Shown one piece after another: positions 23,600 to 32,062 of a stretch of 64,000 nucleotides of DNA. The notes under the pieces were generated by a model. It saw only the letters and a program-made list of their open reading frames with translations, did not search any database and was not told where the DNA came from. A program made the position numbers and the translations under genes. Each line of letters begins with the position of its first letter. Position 1 is the stretch's first letter. Origin of the DNA: Branchinecta lynchi (Eukaryota > Arthropoda > Branchiopoda > Anostraca > Branchinectidae). The stretch is from assembly GCA_023053575.1 (NCBI GenBank), contig JAKZAP010000007.1:22593464-22657463 (forward strand). Reading direction: 5' to 3'.

Positions 23600-25187
23600 T
23601 TTTTGGGATCCCAAAACGTAAGTGGAGGGATACCTATGACATCGCAAAAGTTGTCCGTCTGTCCGTCCGTCCGTCCGTCCGTCCGTCCGTCCGTCCGTCC
23701 GTCCGTCCGTCCGTCCGTCCGTCCGTCCGTCCGTCCGTCTGTCCGTCCGTCTGTAAGCACGATAACTCTCGAAGGGAATGAGATATTTTGATGAAACTTG
23801 GTGTGAGGGTTCGTTGGGTCGTCGGACCAGTCAAGTTCGTAGATGGGCTTTGTAGCTCTACATTTAGGGGTGGGGGAGGGGATTCAAATTAAGGGACAAA
23901 CAAAATATTTTGAAACAGCTAATGTGATAGTCGATTATGGGGTAAGAAGACATGCTGAACACGATGGTGAAAACCATTTTGTCATCGGACAAGTAGTTCG
24001 CCCGGAATCCGGCCAAAACCGGAAAGTTTGTTGAAAATAAAAGTTTTATTTGAAGTTGATTAGATGTTCGATTTAGGGGTAGGAAGACATGCTGAAGACG
24101 ATGGTGAAAACTATTTTCTCGATGGACAAGTATTTCGACCGGAATCCGGCCCAAACCGGAAAGTTTGTTGAAAGTAAAAGTTTTATTTGAAGTTGATTGA
24201 ATGTTCGATTTAGAGGTAGGGAGACATGCTGAAGACGATGGTGAAAACTATTTTCTCGACGGACAAGTATTTCGACCGGAATCCGGCCCAAACCGGAAAG
24301 TTTGTTGAAATTAAAAGTTTTATTTGAAATTGATTAGATGTTCGATTTAGGGGTAGGAAGACATGGTGAACACGATGGTGAAAACTATTTTCTCGATGGA
24401 CAAGTATTTCGACCGGAATCCGGCCCAAACCGGAAAGTTTGTTGAAAGTAAAAGTTTTATTTGAAGTTGATTGAATGTTCGATTTAGAGGTAGGGAGACA
24501 TGCTGAAGACGATGGTGAAAACTATTTTCTCGACGGACAAGTATTTCGACCGGAATCCGGCCCAAACCGGAAAGTTAGTCAAAATTAAAAGTTTTATTTG
24601 GAGTTGATTAGATGTTCGATTTAGGGCAAGAAGACATGCTGAACACTTATGTGAAAACAAGTATCTACCCGGACATGTAGTTCGTCCGGAATCCGGCCAA
24701 AACCGGAAAACTGTTGGAAGTCAAAGTTTTATTTCTAGTTGATTAGATAAGCGATTTAGGGGTAAGAAGAGATGCTGAGTCCCTGTGTGACAATCGTATT
24801 TTACCCGGACATATTGTTCAACCGGAATCCGGCTGGAATCGGAAAATTTGTTATAAGCTAAATTTCTATTTGAAGTTGATTAGATGTTCATTACTGGGGA
24901 AAGAAGATACCCTGATTTCGTCTTTGAGCTTTCTTTTTTCGCCGGACAAGTAGTTCTGGAGTTCGGCCGGAACCGGGAAATTGGCAGAAGTGGCAGGAAG
25001 TTTTCGTCAAAACAGATATGACTTATAGGGATAAACACACATGCTGAATCCAAATCTGAACTTGGTTTTCTCAGGTGATTAGCTATTTGGCCTTAATCTG
25101 TTTCTGAATTTTAATTGTAAAAATGTTCAAGGAGTCTGGCGAAGACTGGATCTGGCTAAGACAAGACCCAGTTGTCTGGATCAAATC
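23600..25187 (-). repeat. PLE 3' tail: CCGT microsatellite and 137-bp tandem array (G type)
   Basis: In plus orientation it runs TTTTTGGGATCCCAAAACG, about 25 CCGT/CTGT tetramers (about 23656-23755), GATATTTTGATGAAACTTGG, and then at least four close and several diverged 137-bp units (CGGAATCCGGCCCAAACCGG in each) to 25187, where the stop codon of the PLE frame begins. Since it directly follows the frame on the minus strand, it reads as the element's 3' untranslated tail. The same unit occurs without the frame at 39279-40575. Confidence 0.75.
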
Positions 25188-26339
25188 TTAGATTTTTGGG
25201 ATCCCATCGACACCTTTGGTCTTGTTCTTTATCTCAACGGCTTCTCGAATGGTTTGATGGAGTCCGGTACACGTTGCAAGAATTTGGGCTTTTTCAAAAT
25301 GTACTGAATGGGATGGGTTTTCGAAAATATGTTCTGCAAGTGCAGATTTGAAAGTATAGTTATGACGGTGTCCGTTGGAGAGGGCGTGGTCAATTTCTTG
25401 CTCATGCTCTGCAAGTCGTTTTCCGAAAGTTCTCTCTGTCCTTCCTACGTAACGCTTTCCGCAATCACAAGGTATTGAATAAATGCCTCTTTGGTACTGA
25501 TTTGGGACTTTATCTTTTCCGGAGTTTAGGTAAGACAGCAAAGTATTTTGGGTTCTGTGAAAGACTTGGATGTTGTATTTTTTCAAACTTTTGGACAATT
25601 TTTCGGTTACTCCGCGGACGTACGGAAGGTAAACGCGGGCATTTTTTTCTTCTACCTCACCATTACTAGTAAAACTTACAGGATCTTTGGGGGATGAATG
25701 CAGCTTCAGTCGTCTTCTGATGATCTGTTCAACCAGTTGAATGGGGTATTTGTTTCCAAACAGGACGTCCCGAATGTGGCAAAGTTCGTCATCTAGGAGA
25801 TTTTTGTCGCAAATTTTGATGGCTCGGTCGACTAGTGAGATAACTACTCCGCGTTTCACATATTCTGGCTGGTAAGAATCATATGGAAGGTATCGATCGT
25901 TGTGGGTGGGTTTTCTGTAGACTGAGCAGACAAAACTTCCTTCACTGTTAGCAATCAAAACATCTAGGTACGGCAGCTTCTGTGCATCATTTTCAAATTC
26001 AATCGTGAACTGGATAGTCGGTTGAATTGAGTTTAAAGTGTCAACGAAACTCACAATGTCTGTTTTTTGGCCTTCCCATGCTGTGAAACCATCATCAACA
26101 TAACGTTTGTAGAAACTTGGAACCATCGGCGCGATACTGAAAGCGATTTCTTCAATTTTCCTTAGCGTTAATTCGGCGAGTCCCTGCGAAATAGAGCTCC
26201 CCATCGCTGCTCCTTCATGCTGCCAGTAGAATTGCCCCATGTAGATGAAATATGTTGATTCCCAAACAAGTTTAAAACAATCTAGTATTTGGCTTACAGT
26301 TAGGGGGGTTTTGTCTGACAGTTCGGGATAGTTTTCTAG
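25188..26339 (-). pseudogene. Penelope-like reverse transcriptase with GIY-YIG endonuclease, 5'-truncated
   Basis: The frame has 350 residues from the internal Met at 26240, or 383 counting upstream to a stop at 26340-26342. Numbered from that Met: the polymerase motif QHEGAAMGSSISQ is at 7-19 and the catalytic YVDD at 47-50, with the thumb-like PYLDVLI and VYRKPTHNDRYLPYDSY typical of PLEs. The GIY-YIG nuclease begins GIYSIPCDCGKRYVGRTERT at 252-271 (Cys258, Cys260, Arg270), then an HIFENPSHSVHFE metal-binding-like stretch, and ends with REAVEI carrying the catalytic-type Glu334. There are no internal stops. The N-terminal fingers and palm motif A, which hold the first catalytic Asp, are missing, replaced directly by terminal-repeat sequence. 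Full PLE proteins are roughly twice this length. The copy is therefore defective for replication, though its nuclease half looks intact. Confidence 0.92.
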
Positions 26340-26718
26340 TCATAATAGAAACGTAGAACGAGGTCATTAATACAATAATATTTAAGTTTTCAGCCCCTTA
26401 TTAATGAAAAAACCGAAGTTGATCAAAATGCAGAAAAAACCCTTTCCTGTCATCGCCCCAATCATGCAGCAAAAACAGCGTCGTTGTCAAAAATTAAACC
26501 TCAGGACTAGTTTTTTCATTATACTGGTACTTGAAGATAATTTACCTTAATAAGATATTTATAGTCGGTAGAAGCTTCAGTTATTTGTTACAGGTTTGTT
26601 TCCTTCCCCGAAGTTGAACAAGAAGATTGACAGCCTGACGAGGACCCTTGCCAAGAAGGGCCGAAATATCGCTGATGAAAAATCAGAGCTGACGTATCCG
26701 TGTAAACATTGTTTGAAT
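26339..26718 (-). repeat. Right-hand PLE inverted terminal repeat
   Basis: It is almost perfectly inverted relative to 22968-23347. Shared landmarks are AACTTCGGGGAAGGAAACAA, TAATTTACCTTAATAAG and CAGCGTCGTTGTC. Near-identity of the arms implies recent formation or homogenisation. Confidence 0.85.
26627..26709 (+). ncRNA. Hammerhead-like core in the right PLE repeat
   Basis: CTGACGA at 26635, stem II GGACCCTT/AAGGGCC, GAAA at 26663, a hairpin GCTGAT-GAAAA-ATC-AGAGC, then GTATC ending at 26698. PLE terminal repeats are known hosts of hammerhead ribozymes. It is transcribed on the strand opposite to the frame. Confidence 0.5.
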
Positions 26719-27179
26719 AAATATATTAATATTATTATTATTATTATTGACAAAACAGGACCGATCGTGTCGCAGTGGGGGGAGTAGGAGGGGGTTTTCC
26801 CTAGTTCCGATGATCACGAGTTAAGGTACTTCCAGATGTGCTATGACCGTGAAACTTTGCAGGCATCTTAGGGACTCTATTAGATCGGCTTGCAAATATA
26901 GTCCCTCCCCGATCAGATCATCGTTGGAGGAAGATACAATTTTCAATGAGTGGTATAACCATTTCAGATTTACTAGATCAAGCCCGTTATCTGATGAAAT
27001 AAATATCGGGAGAGAGATCCAGCCTTGAAAACTGCAAACCGTATCTGACAAACATGATAACTGTTCTTACAAGTGCCATATGAGCTTTCAGCTCTTGTTT
27101 ATATAATAAATTATTAAACTGGAACTAAAAAAAAAATAAACGGAAAATTCAGGTCAGTTTTATTTTAGCGATATTTTAT

Positions 27180-27300
27180 AGGTACGTCTCTCTAGCTTGG
27201 GTTTGAAGACCTTTGCCAAAAAGGGCCGAAATGTTGCTAAAAATAATTCGATCTGACAAGCTAATTCGCAGTCAGTTTGGTTTGAAGGAATATTTACATA
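27180..27300 (+). repeat. PLE terminal-repeat copy, second subfamily
   Basis: AGACCTTTGCCAAAAAGGGC then CGAAATGTTGCT and AATTCGCAGTCAGTTTGG...GAAGGAATATTTAC match the ends seen at 59890 and 61750 rather than the TTGAGCCCAAGCTGAC type. The 5' half of the core is lost. Confidence 0.55.
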
Positions 27301-27410
27301 TTCTTTTACACATACTGAATAAGTGTCTTACAGTTTTGAAAGTCAAATGAATTAAAGAATATTCCAGGGAAATATTTTTAAGTTATTTTTATTATTTTGT
27401 TCTTTTCTAG

Positions 27411-27499
27411 GCTTGCGGAAGAGAAGAAAGATGAGGGTAACAAATACTACAAACAAAGGGACTACAGGAGAGCCCTCGCTTGCTACTCAAAAGCTGTCG
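27411..27499 (+). CDS. DNAJC7: DNAJC7-like co-chaperone, exon 2 (first TPR)
   Basis: The acceptor TTCTTTTCTAG|G and donor G|GTGAGT bound 89 bases, completing codon 72 and ending one base into codon 102. It encodes AEEKKDEGNKYYKQRDYRRA, LACYSKAV: helix A and B of the first tetratricopeptide repeat, with the expected small and aromatic positions. Human DNAJC7 has the closely similar pattern EGNAYYAKKDYNEA at this place. The phase matches both neighbours. The intron before it is about 22.8 kb. Confidence 0.92.
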
Positions 27500-27779
27500 G
27501 TGAGTAAGGCTGATCCCCACTCCCCTCCCATCCTGTTGTTTTTATTTTTCAATCAAATAACGGTATTTTAGCGTTATAGATCACATCACATAAAATAGTA
27601 TTTTGACGTACAGCGTAAAATTTCTGTTTTATTTGTATGATTATTTTGTTATTTTATGTTTTTAACAAGGTCATGAAATCCAGTGTAAAAAGAAGTGAGA
27701 TAAGTTTTTAGTAAAAAGTTTATTTTAATAAAAATAGAAAATGTAGTTTATCCGGGATGATTTTACAATTAGCGTTTAA
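27500..27779. other. DNAJC7 intron 2, first part
   Basis: AT-rich, with no feature recognised. Confidence 0.5.
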
Positions 27780-28475
27780 AAAAATAACAACTTGTTTTGG
27801 TGTTTTTGATGTGTTCCATCCATTTCCTTTTGGGGAGTACGTTGTGTTGCGTAATTTGTTGAAACTTCCAGAATCTCTTCTCTTTGCCCCAGTCTCGTCA
27901 GTTCTTTTTATTCTCTCCCTTGGCGTAGAATAAACTTAAACTGTTTTGAATTCCTTGCCGCCCGACCCTTGGTTTCACATAGCACTAACAACATCTCTTC
28001 TGATTGAACTACACAAATCTCCAAATACCTCACACAGATATCATCGGAAAACAATTTCCCTTCAAGAATTCATTCTCCTTAAAATAAGTCCAGAAACAAA
28101 CACAGAACTAGGCGTCCCATGATGCTTTTGGGATCCCAACAACTTGTTTTGGTGTTTTTGATAAGTTCCATCCATTTCCTTTTGGGTAGTACTTTGTTTG
28201 CATAATTTGTTGGAGCTTCCAAATTTTTTTACATATATCATCGGAAAACGATTTCCCTTCAAGAATTCATTTTCCTTAAAATATGTCCAGAAACAAGCAC
28301 AGAACTAGGCATTTGGTACTTTGTACTTTGTTTGTAATTTGTTGGAGCTGCCAAAATTTCTTTACATATATCATCGGAAAACGATATCCCTTCAAGAATT
28401 CATTCTCCTTAAAATAAGTCCAGAAACAAACACAGAACTAGGTATCCCACGATGCTTTTGGTCTTGTTTTTGAAG
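27780..28475 (-). repeat. Tandem repeats with a PLE-like frame end
   Basis: CAACTTGTTTTGGTGTTTTTGA recurs at about 27788 and 28138, and ATATCATCGGAAAACGAT recurs with spacings of roughly 200 and 130 bp. On the minus strand, 28440-28472 reads NKTKSIVGY, like NKTKGVDGIP at the end of the PLE protein. I infer a 5'-truncated copy of a related PLE with a different tandem tail. Confidence 0.5.
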
Positions 28476-29536
28476 TATTCATATTCTTTGGTAGGTCTTA
28501 AAAGATAAAGTAATCAATGTTTTTGTTTTAATAGTATTTAATGTAGGCTACGTATTGGAACCTGACAGGATGAATTTAGAATCCCTTAAATCTGTAAGTT
28601 AAAATAATACGACGAAGAGAAATTTGGAAAGTTTTACTTTTGTGTAGTAGTTATGACTTATTATTGCATTAAGTCGGTCAAGGCTCTGCTTCGTTTGTGA
28701 CTGACTTTTAGGTGGTATGTCATCCCTCGTGCGACACAGAGTCAAGGGGCAGCATCGCCAAATGGAACGCTCGGCTCTACGAAGTGAAAAGGGCTGAGAT
28801 GGGACGGTGTCCGGTCAATTCGTCACAGGACAATTCGTCATAGGACAATTCGTCACAGAGAATTCGTCACAAGGACAATTCGTCACAAGGACAATTCGTC
28901 ACAAGGACAATTCGTCATACGGACATTTTGTCACAGAGAGCCTGATTTCAAGTTTGGATTTCGTTTTTAAGCTATATATTACAAAATACTCAGTCACATT
29001 AAAATAGTACGGCTATATAATACATTAAAACATGTATTTATGAGCGATTTCCCGCATCTGTTCGAGTACGTCAATTTGACTAGACGAATATCTCCCTACT
29101 ATGGTTTTCAGTCGCAGGTTAGTCTTTGTACTTCCACTTCTTAGGTGGGTTCGGGCACCCAGCAACAAATCCTTCAATACTCATTTTTATTTCGATCTGC
29201 TCCGGCAGCAGAAACAAAATGAATATACAAATGTTTGGATGAGCTGCTCCAACATGTTTGTTGAATGCTGAATGCCATCCTTCAAATTGTTGTTAGTCGT
29301 AGGAAGGTCTTCTGCGACGCGCCCAAAGACGTTCCAAACAGGGATAGGAAAGAGAGCATTTCTGCTCGCCCTGATGGCCTGTGATGTTCTTCCTATGTAA
29401 GTGTCTTCAGAGTAGTCGAGGATTGGATATACTTCAGATGGACAGATTTTAACATAGCGGTCGAACGCTGATGGGATATATACCTAAATATTCTTTGAGC
29501 CCAAGCTGACTTTGAAACATTTATTCAAACAATGTT

Positions 29537-29616
29537 TACAACGGATACGTCAGCTATGATTTTTCATCAGCGATATTTCGGCCCTTCTTGGCAAGGGTCC
29601 TCGTCAGGCTGTCAAT
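29537..29616 (-). ncRNA. Hammerhead-like core, left arm of the snap-back element
   Basis: Mirror of 29711-29791: complement of CTGACGA at 29601-29607, GAAA complement near 29576, GTATC complement at 29543-29547. The two arms could also pair with each other over their whole length, which would compete with ribozyme folding. Confidence 0.5.
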
Positions 29617-29710
29617 CTTCTGGTTCAACTTCGGGGAAAGAAACAAACCTGTAATCTACAGGTTTACAGGTTTACAGGTTTGTTTCTTTCCCCGAAGTTG
29701 AACCAGAAGA

Positions 29711-29791
29711 TTGACAGCCTGACGAGGACCCTTGCCAAGAAGGGCCGAAATATCGCTGATGAAAAATCATAGCTGACGTATCCGTTGTAAA
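29711..29791 (+). ncRNA. Hammerhead-like core, right arm of the snap-back element
   Basis: Candidate type I hammerhead. Stem I 5' strand ACAGC (29714-29718), CTGACGA (29719-29725), stem II with CCCTT/AAGGG plus GG/CC around a bulged A, GAAA (29747-29750), stem III ATAT/GTAT plus an inner GCT..GAT hairpin, cleavage-type nucleotide C at 29782 (ATC). Stem I 3' strand GTTGT (29784-29788) pairs with ACAGC only if one C (29783) is left out, a departure from the canonical fold. PLE-borne hammerheads are established; activity here is inferred. Confidence 0.55.
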
Positions 29792-30147
29792 CATTGTTTG
29801 AATAAAAGGGATATATACCATTGGGAGAAAAGCCAAAGCTGTCAGCATTCTCATGGTGAGAGCAAAATAGCTGCAAGACGAATACTTCTCGAGAACATCG
29901 TACTTCTCGAGAACAAGGCACTTTTTATTTGTATCCAAACTACCTTTGTAATAGCTTATTTTCTGAAATATGATGAACTGTCCTAGTGACGAATTGTCCT
30001 AGTGACGAAATGTCCGTAGGCTATGTCGAATTGTCCTAATGACGAACTGTCCGTATGACGAATTGTCCTTGTGAGGAATTGTCCTTGTGACGAATTGTCC
30101 TTGTGACGAATTCTCTGTGACGAATTGTCCTGTGACCAATTGTCCTA

Positions 30148-30829
30148 GAATCATGAGATCCTGTCAGGTGTCAATACGTACTTATAATGCGGAGTTTTTA
30201 GTCGATACTTTGTTTTCGTCAAAATGCTATTCTAATTAGCCTACGGGTCATCAAAATTTGCAACCAAGTTGTTTTCGTTGTGCAAGCGTAATAAAACAGT
30301 ATATGGTAGAAGGCATTTGTAACACGCTGCTGGTTTCTTCAAGCCAGATGAGGCAAAACAGGACATGGATATTTTCCAGCTTCAGTTCCGGTAACGGTAC
30401 CACTCTTCCAAGAAGGGCAGTGACTAATGTCAGTTCGCACGTCATGTTTTAATTGAACTAAAAGAAATATAACAATCAGCTCGTACAAACAAAAGCCAGT
30501 CGAATGCCCATAGTGTTGACGAGTAAATAATACTTTTGTAAACAATTTCATTCTTTTTTTGTCCACAGTGAACATTGGACATGTCGGTATTGTAAAAATA
30601 ATCATTATATATGAATTGTGGTCATTTATAGTTATATATAATTACAATCGAGGTCGATAAAAAAAAATAAAGCCTTAAAGGACAGATCATACTTATTCGT
30701 CCTTTTCGATTTTCCGGAGCTCCCTCGCGTGATTATAAGCTTCAGTAATCCGTGCCCTCCGCAATTGTTTTTTCTTTTGGCACCTATGACTTCTTACTGC
30801 TTTCGCAGGGAGCACAGACTCGACGGATA
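30148..30829. other. DNAJC7 intron 2: nothing recognised
   Basis: Short overlapping frames at 30251-30605 on both strands have no recognisable relatives. Confidence 0.45.
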
Positions 30830-31375
30830 CCCCTGAATATACCCCCGCTATTTACTGATTCTGTTCCAGGACTCAAAACTGTCTGAATAGGCTACTGTAA
30901 ATCTGAGCTCTCCTTTTAATAAAATATCCACGGCTTTTGCTTTTGAAGCCTTTTCCGAGACCCATTGACTTCTAGGAAGAACTTGGCAAAATCCAGAAAA
31001 CCGGTTTTCCGCACCCGTAGCATGATACTCGAACCCAAGTCGAGAGCATACTGCGCATGTAAATTAGTGAATCGTGGCAAGTGCAAAGATTATTGACGTT
31101 TCCTTAGTAGGTTTAGAATGCAGAAGATGAAATTTGGGTCTCCGGCTTTAAGTATTAATGAATGCAGTTACAAAAGTAAGTAACATTGGCATTCAAACCC
31201 CCATGTTAAGGGGTTGAAACCCCCCGAAACGTACAAAACTAATCATTTTTATAAGCTTTTCCCTCGGACCCATGTGTTTTCTTGTACTTTTTTGTCTGAC
31301 CACCAGGCCCCCCCCCCCCCCCCGAAATAAATTCCTGGATACGGGCCTGTTGGCATTATAGATACGATGGGCCCT
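30830..31375 (+). mobile_element. TTAA MITE family R, diverged copy with a nested insert
   Basis: CGCTATTTACTG, GAAGCCTTTTCCGAGACCCA, AAAACCGGTTTT and TTGGCATTATAGATACG align with the copies at 1362 and 41539. The TTAA flanks are not preserved. The insert at 31194-31349 interrupts it. Confidence 0.6.
31194..31349. mobile_element. Short hAT-like MITE nested in a family R copy
   Basis: It is flanked by a perfect 8-bp duplication TTGGCATT (31186-31193, 31350-31357). The family R copy at 1362-1716 has a single ATTGGCATTATA at this point, an empty site. Ends are CAAACCCCC and GGGCCTG, an imperfect pair. The 156 bp have no coding sequence and include a C homopolymer. Confidence 0.8.
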
Positions 31376-31557
31376 TTTCTGATGACTCAGTTATCTAGGG
31401 GATAATCCCGGATTGTCGCGGAAAAGTGCCTCTGGTTTATTAGGAATGGTTTCCAGTGGCTTTGGTCCAAAGATCAGTAAACGTCAAGGCCAAGTATAAG
31501 TTAGCTGAAAGTTGTAAAATGATGTCCTTTGTGCTTTAAATTTCGTATACGGAATAC

Positions 31558-31933
31558 CAGGGGCGGATCCAGAGGGGGGGCGAGGGGGGCGATCGCCCCC
31601 CCCCCTAGACTGGCTGTAATTTTTTGTTTTGTTTTACTGCACTTACAGAAGTCTGCATTAACGCATGTTCTAACTACTGTAACTAGACTCTAAAATCTTT
31701 TTACAAGTGGAGCCAGGAGCTTGAATTTTTCTTGTAAACAGTTGTCAGTTGATCAAGTACAGTTTTTACCATTATTGTAATATATGAAAACCACATTTTC
31801 GTTAAATAAGAGACCGACAGGGACACTTAAAACGCGAAAAAAAATCAGCCTTGTGGCCGATGAAAAGGACACTACCTCCACTCGTTTCGGTAAGAATCGC
31901 ACCCCCTAGAACGGAAGGCTGGATCCGCCCCTG
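31558..31933. mobile_element. hAT-type MITE with CAGGGGCGGATCCAG ends
   Basis: Terminal repeats CAGGGGCGGATCCAG and CTGGATCCGCCCCTG are exact inverts and are flanked by identical CGGAATAC (31550-31557, 31934-31941). End sequence and 8-bp duplication match hAT elements. It is 376 bp with no coding sequence. Confidence 0.95.
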
Positions 31934-32062
31934 CGGAATACCGTACCGAAGTTGTAACCGTTTTTTGTTTGTGTTGGTACCTCTTCTTGGTTGTATGGCC
32001 TTTCGGCTTAAATAAACGTTATTGTTACGCTGATGACCTTCTTGGCGAAGATCTGACGTCGC

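Larger units (their letters stand above)
22932..26718 (-). mobile_element. Penelope-like retroelement with inverted terminal repeats
   Basis: This is a 3787-bp insert in S copy 3, flanked by AAATATATTAA on both sides (22921-22931, 26719-26729). On the coding (minus) strand the order is: inverted repeat (26718-26339), reverse-transcriptase/GIY-YIG frame, a 3' tail of 137-bp units and a CCGT run, a duplicated inner piece of the repeat, and the opposite inverted repeat (23347-22932). The left end carries about 36 extra bases (TAAATATTCTTTGAGCCCAA and onward) that the right end lacks; Penelope elements are known for such an extension. Inverted flanking repeats are a known PLE form. The truncated polymerase means this copy cannot move alone. 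Confidence 0.88.
20562..27098 (+). mobile_element. S element copy 3, interrupted by a Penelope-like element
   Basis: It starts TTTTTTATGGCACTTGAGCA, continues through a GTCT/GTCG run and diverged core units, and ends AAGTGCCATATGAGCTTTCA then GCTCTTGTT. It follows copy 4 (50481-53209) in order along its length. Subtracting the insert at 22932-26718 leaves about 2.74 kb, against 2.73 kb for copy 4. It contains tRNA-like segments and long G runs, and no transposase. Helentron-associated class is inferred from architecture. Confidence 0.8.
29485..29807. mobile_element. Snap-back PLE derivative, two head-to-head terminal repeats
   Basis: These 323 bp are flanked by a perfect 12-bp duplication GGGATATATACC (29473-29484, 29808-29819). 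The left half (TAAATATTCTTTGAGCCC and onward) and right half (ending TTGTTTGAATAAAA) are inverted copies of the outer 150 bp of the PLE. They are joined by a short centre of ACAGGTTT units. The left half carries the same roughly 36-base extension as the full element. There is no coding sequence. Both arms contain a hammerhead-like core, facing opposite ways. It is inserted in the MULE transposase. Confidence 0.9.
29119..29938 (-). pseudogene. MULE transposase remnant (C-terminal part), interrupted
   Basis: Reading the minus strand and skipping the insert at 29485-29807, the pieces are FALTMRMLTALAFLPMVYIP, then SAFDRYVKICPSEV, DYSEDTYIGRT, ALFPIPVWNVFGRV, EDLPTTNN and, after one frameshift, QFEGWHSAFNKHVGAAHPNI and PKKWKYKD before a stop at 29119. 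LFP..WNV with LP.TNN and EGWH..FN followed by HP.I is the signature of the C-terminal region of MULE transposases often found with FLYWCH zinc fingers. The N-terminal catalytic core is absent. Host function is not indicated. Confidence 0.8.
28811..30147 (-). mobile_element. MULE-type DNA transposon with arrays of 16-bp repeats as termini
   Basis: The left end (28811-28938) is an array of GGACAATTCGTCACAA-like 16-mers, and the right end (29976-30147) is the same array inverted (TTGTGACGAATTGTCC). Between them lies a transposase C-terminal remnant on the minus strand, itself interrupted by a PLE derivative. Long, internally repetitive inverted ends are known in Mutator-like elements. No clean flanking duplication was found. 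Confidence 0.75.

Noticed and set aside
23656..23755. Open frames made of PSVRPSVR or TDGRTDGR repeats as a repetitive protein
   Set aside because: They are translations of a CCGT microsatellite on both strands; four-base units read open in several frames and have no start or context of a gene.
24073..24565. Three similar 72-residue minus frames (GRIPVEIL...) as a tandem gene family
   Set aside because: They are spaced exactly 137 bp apart and overlap each other; they are frames through the 137-bp tandem repeat.
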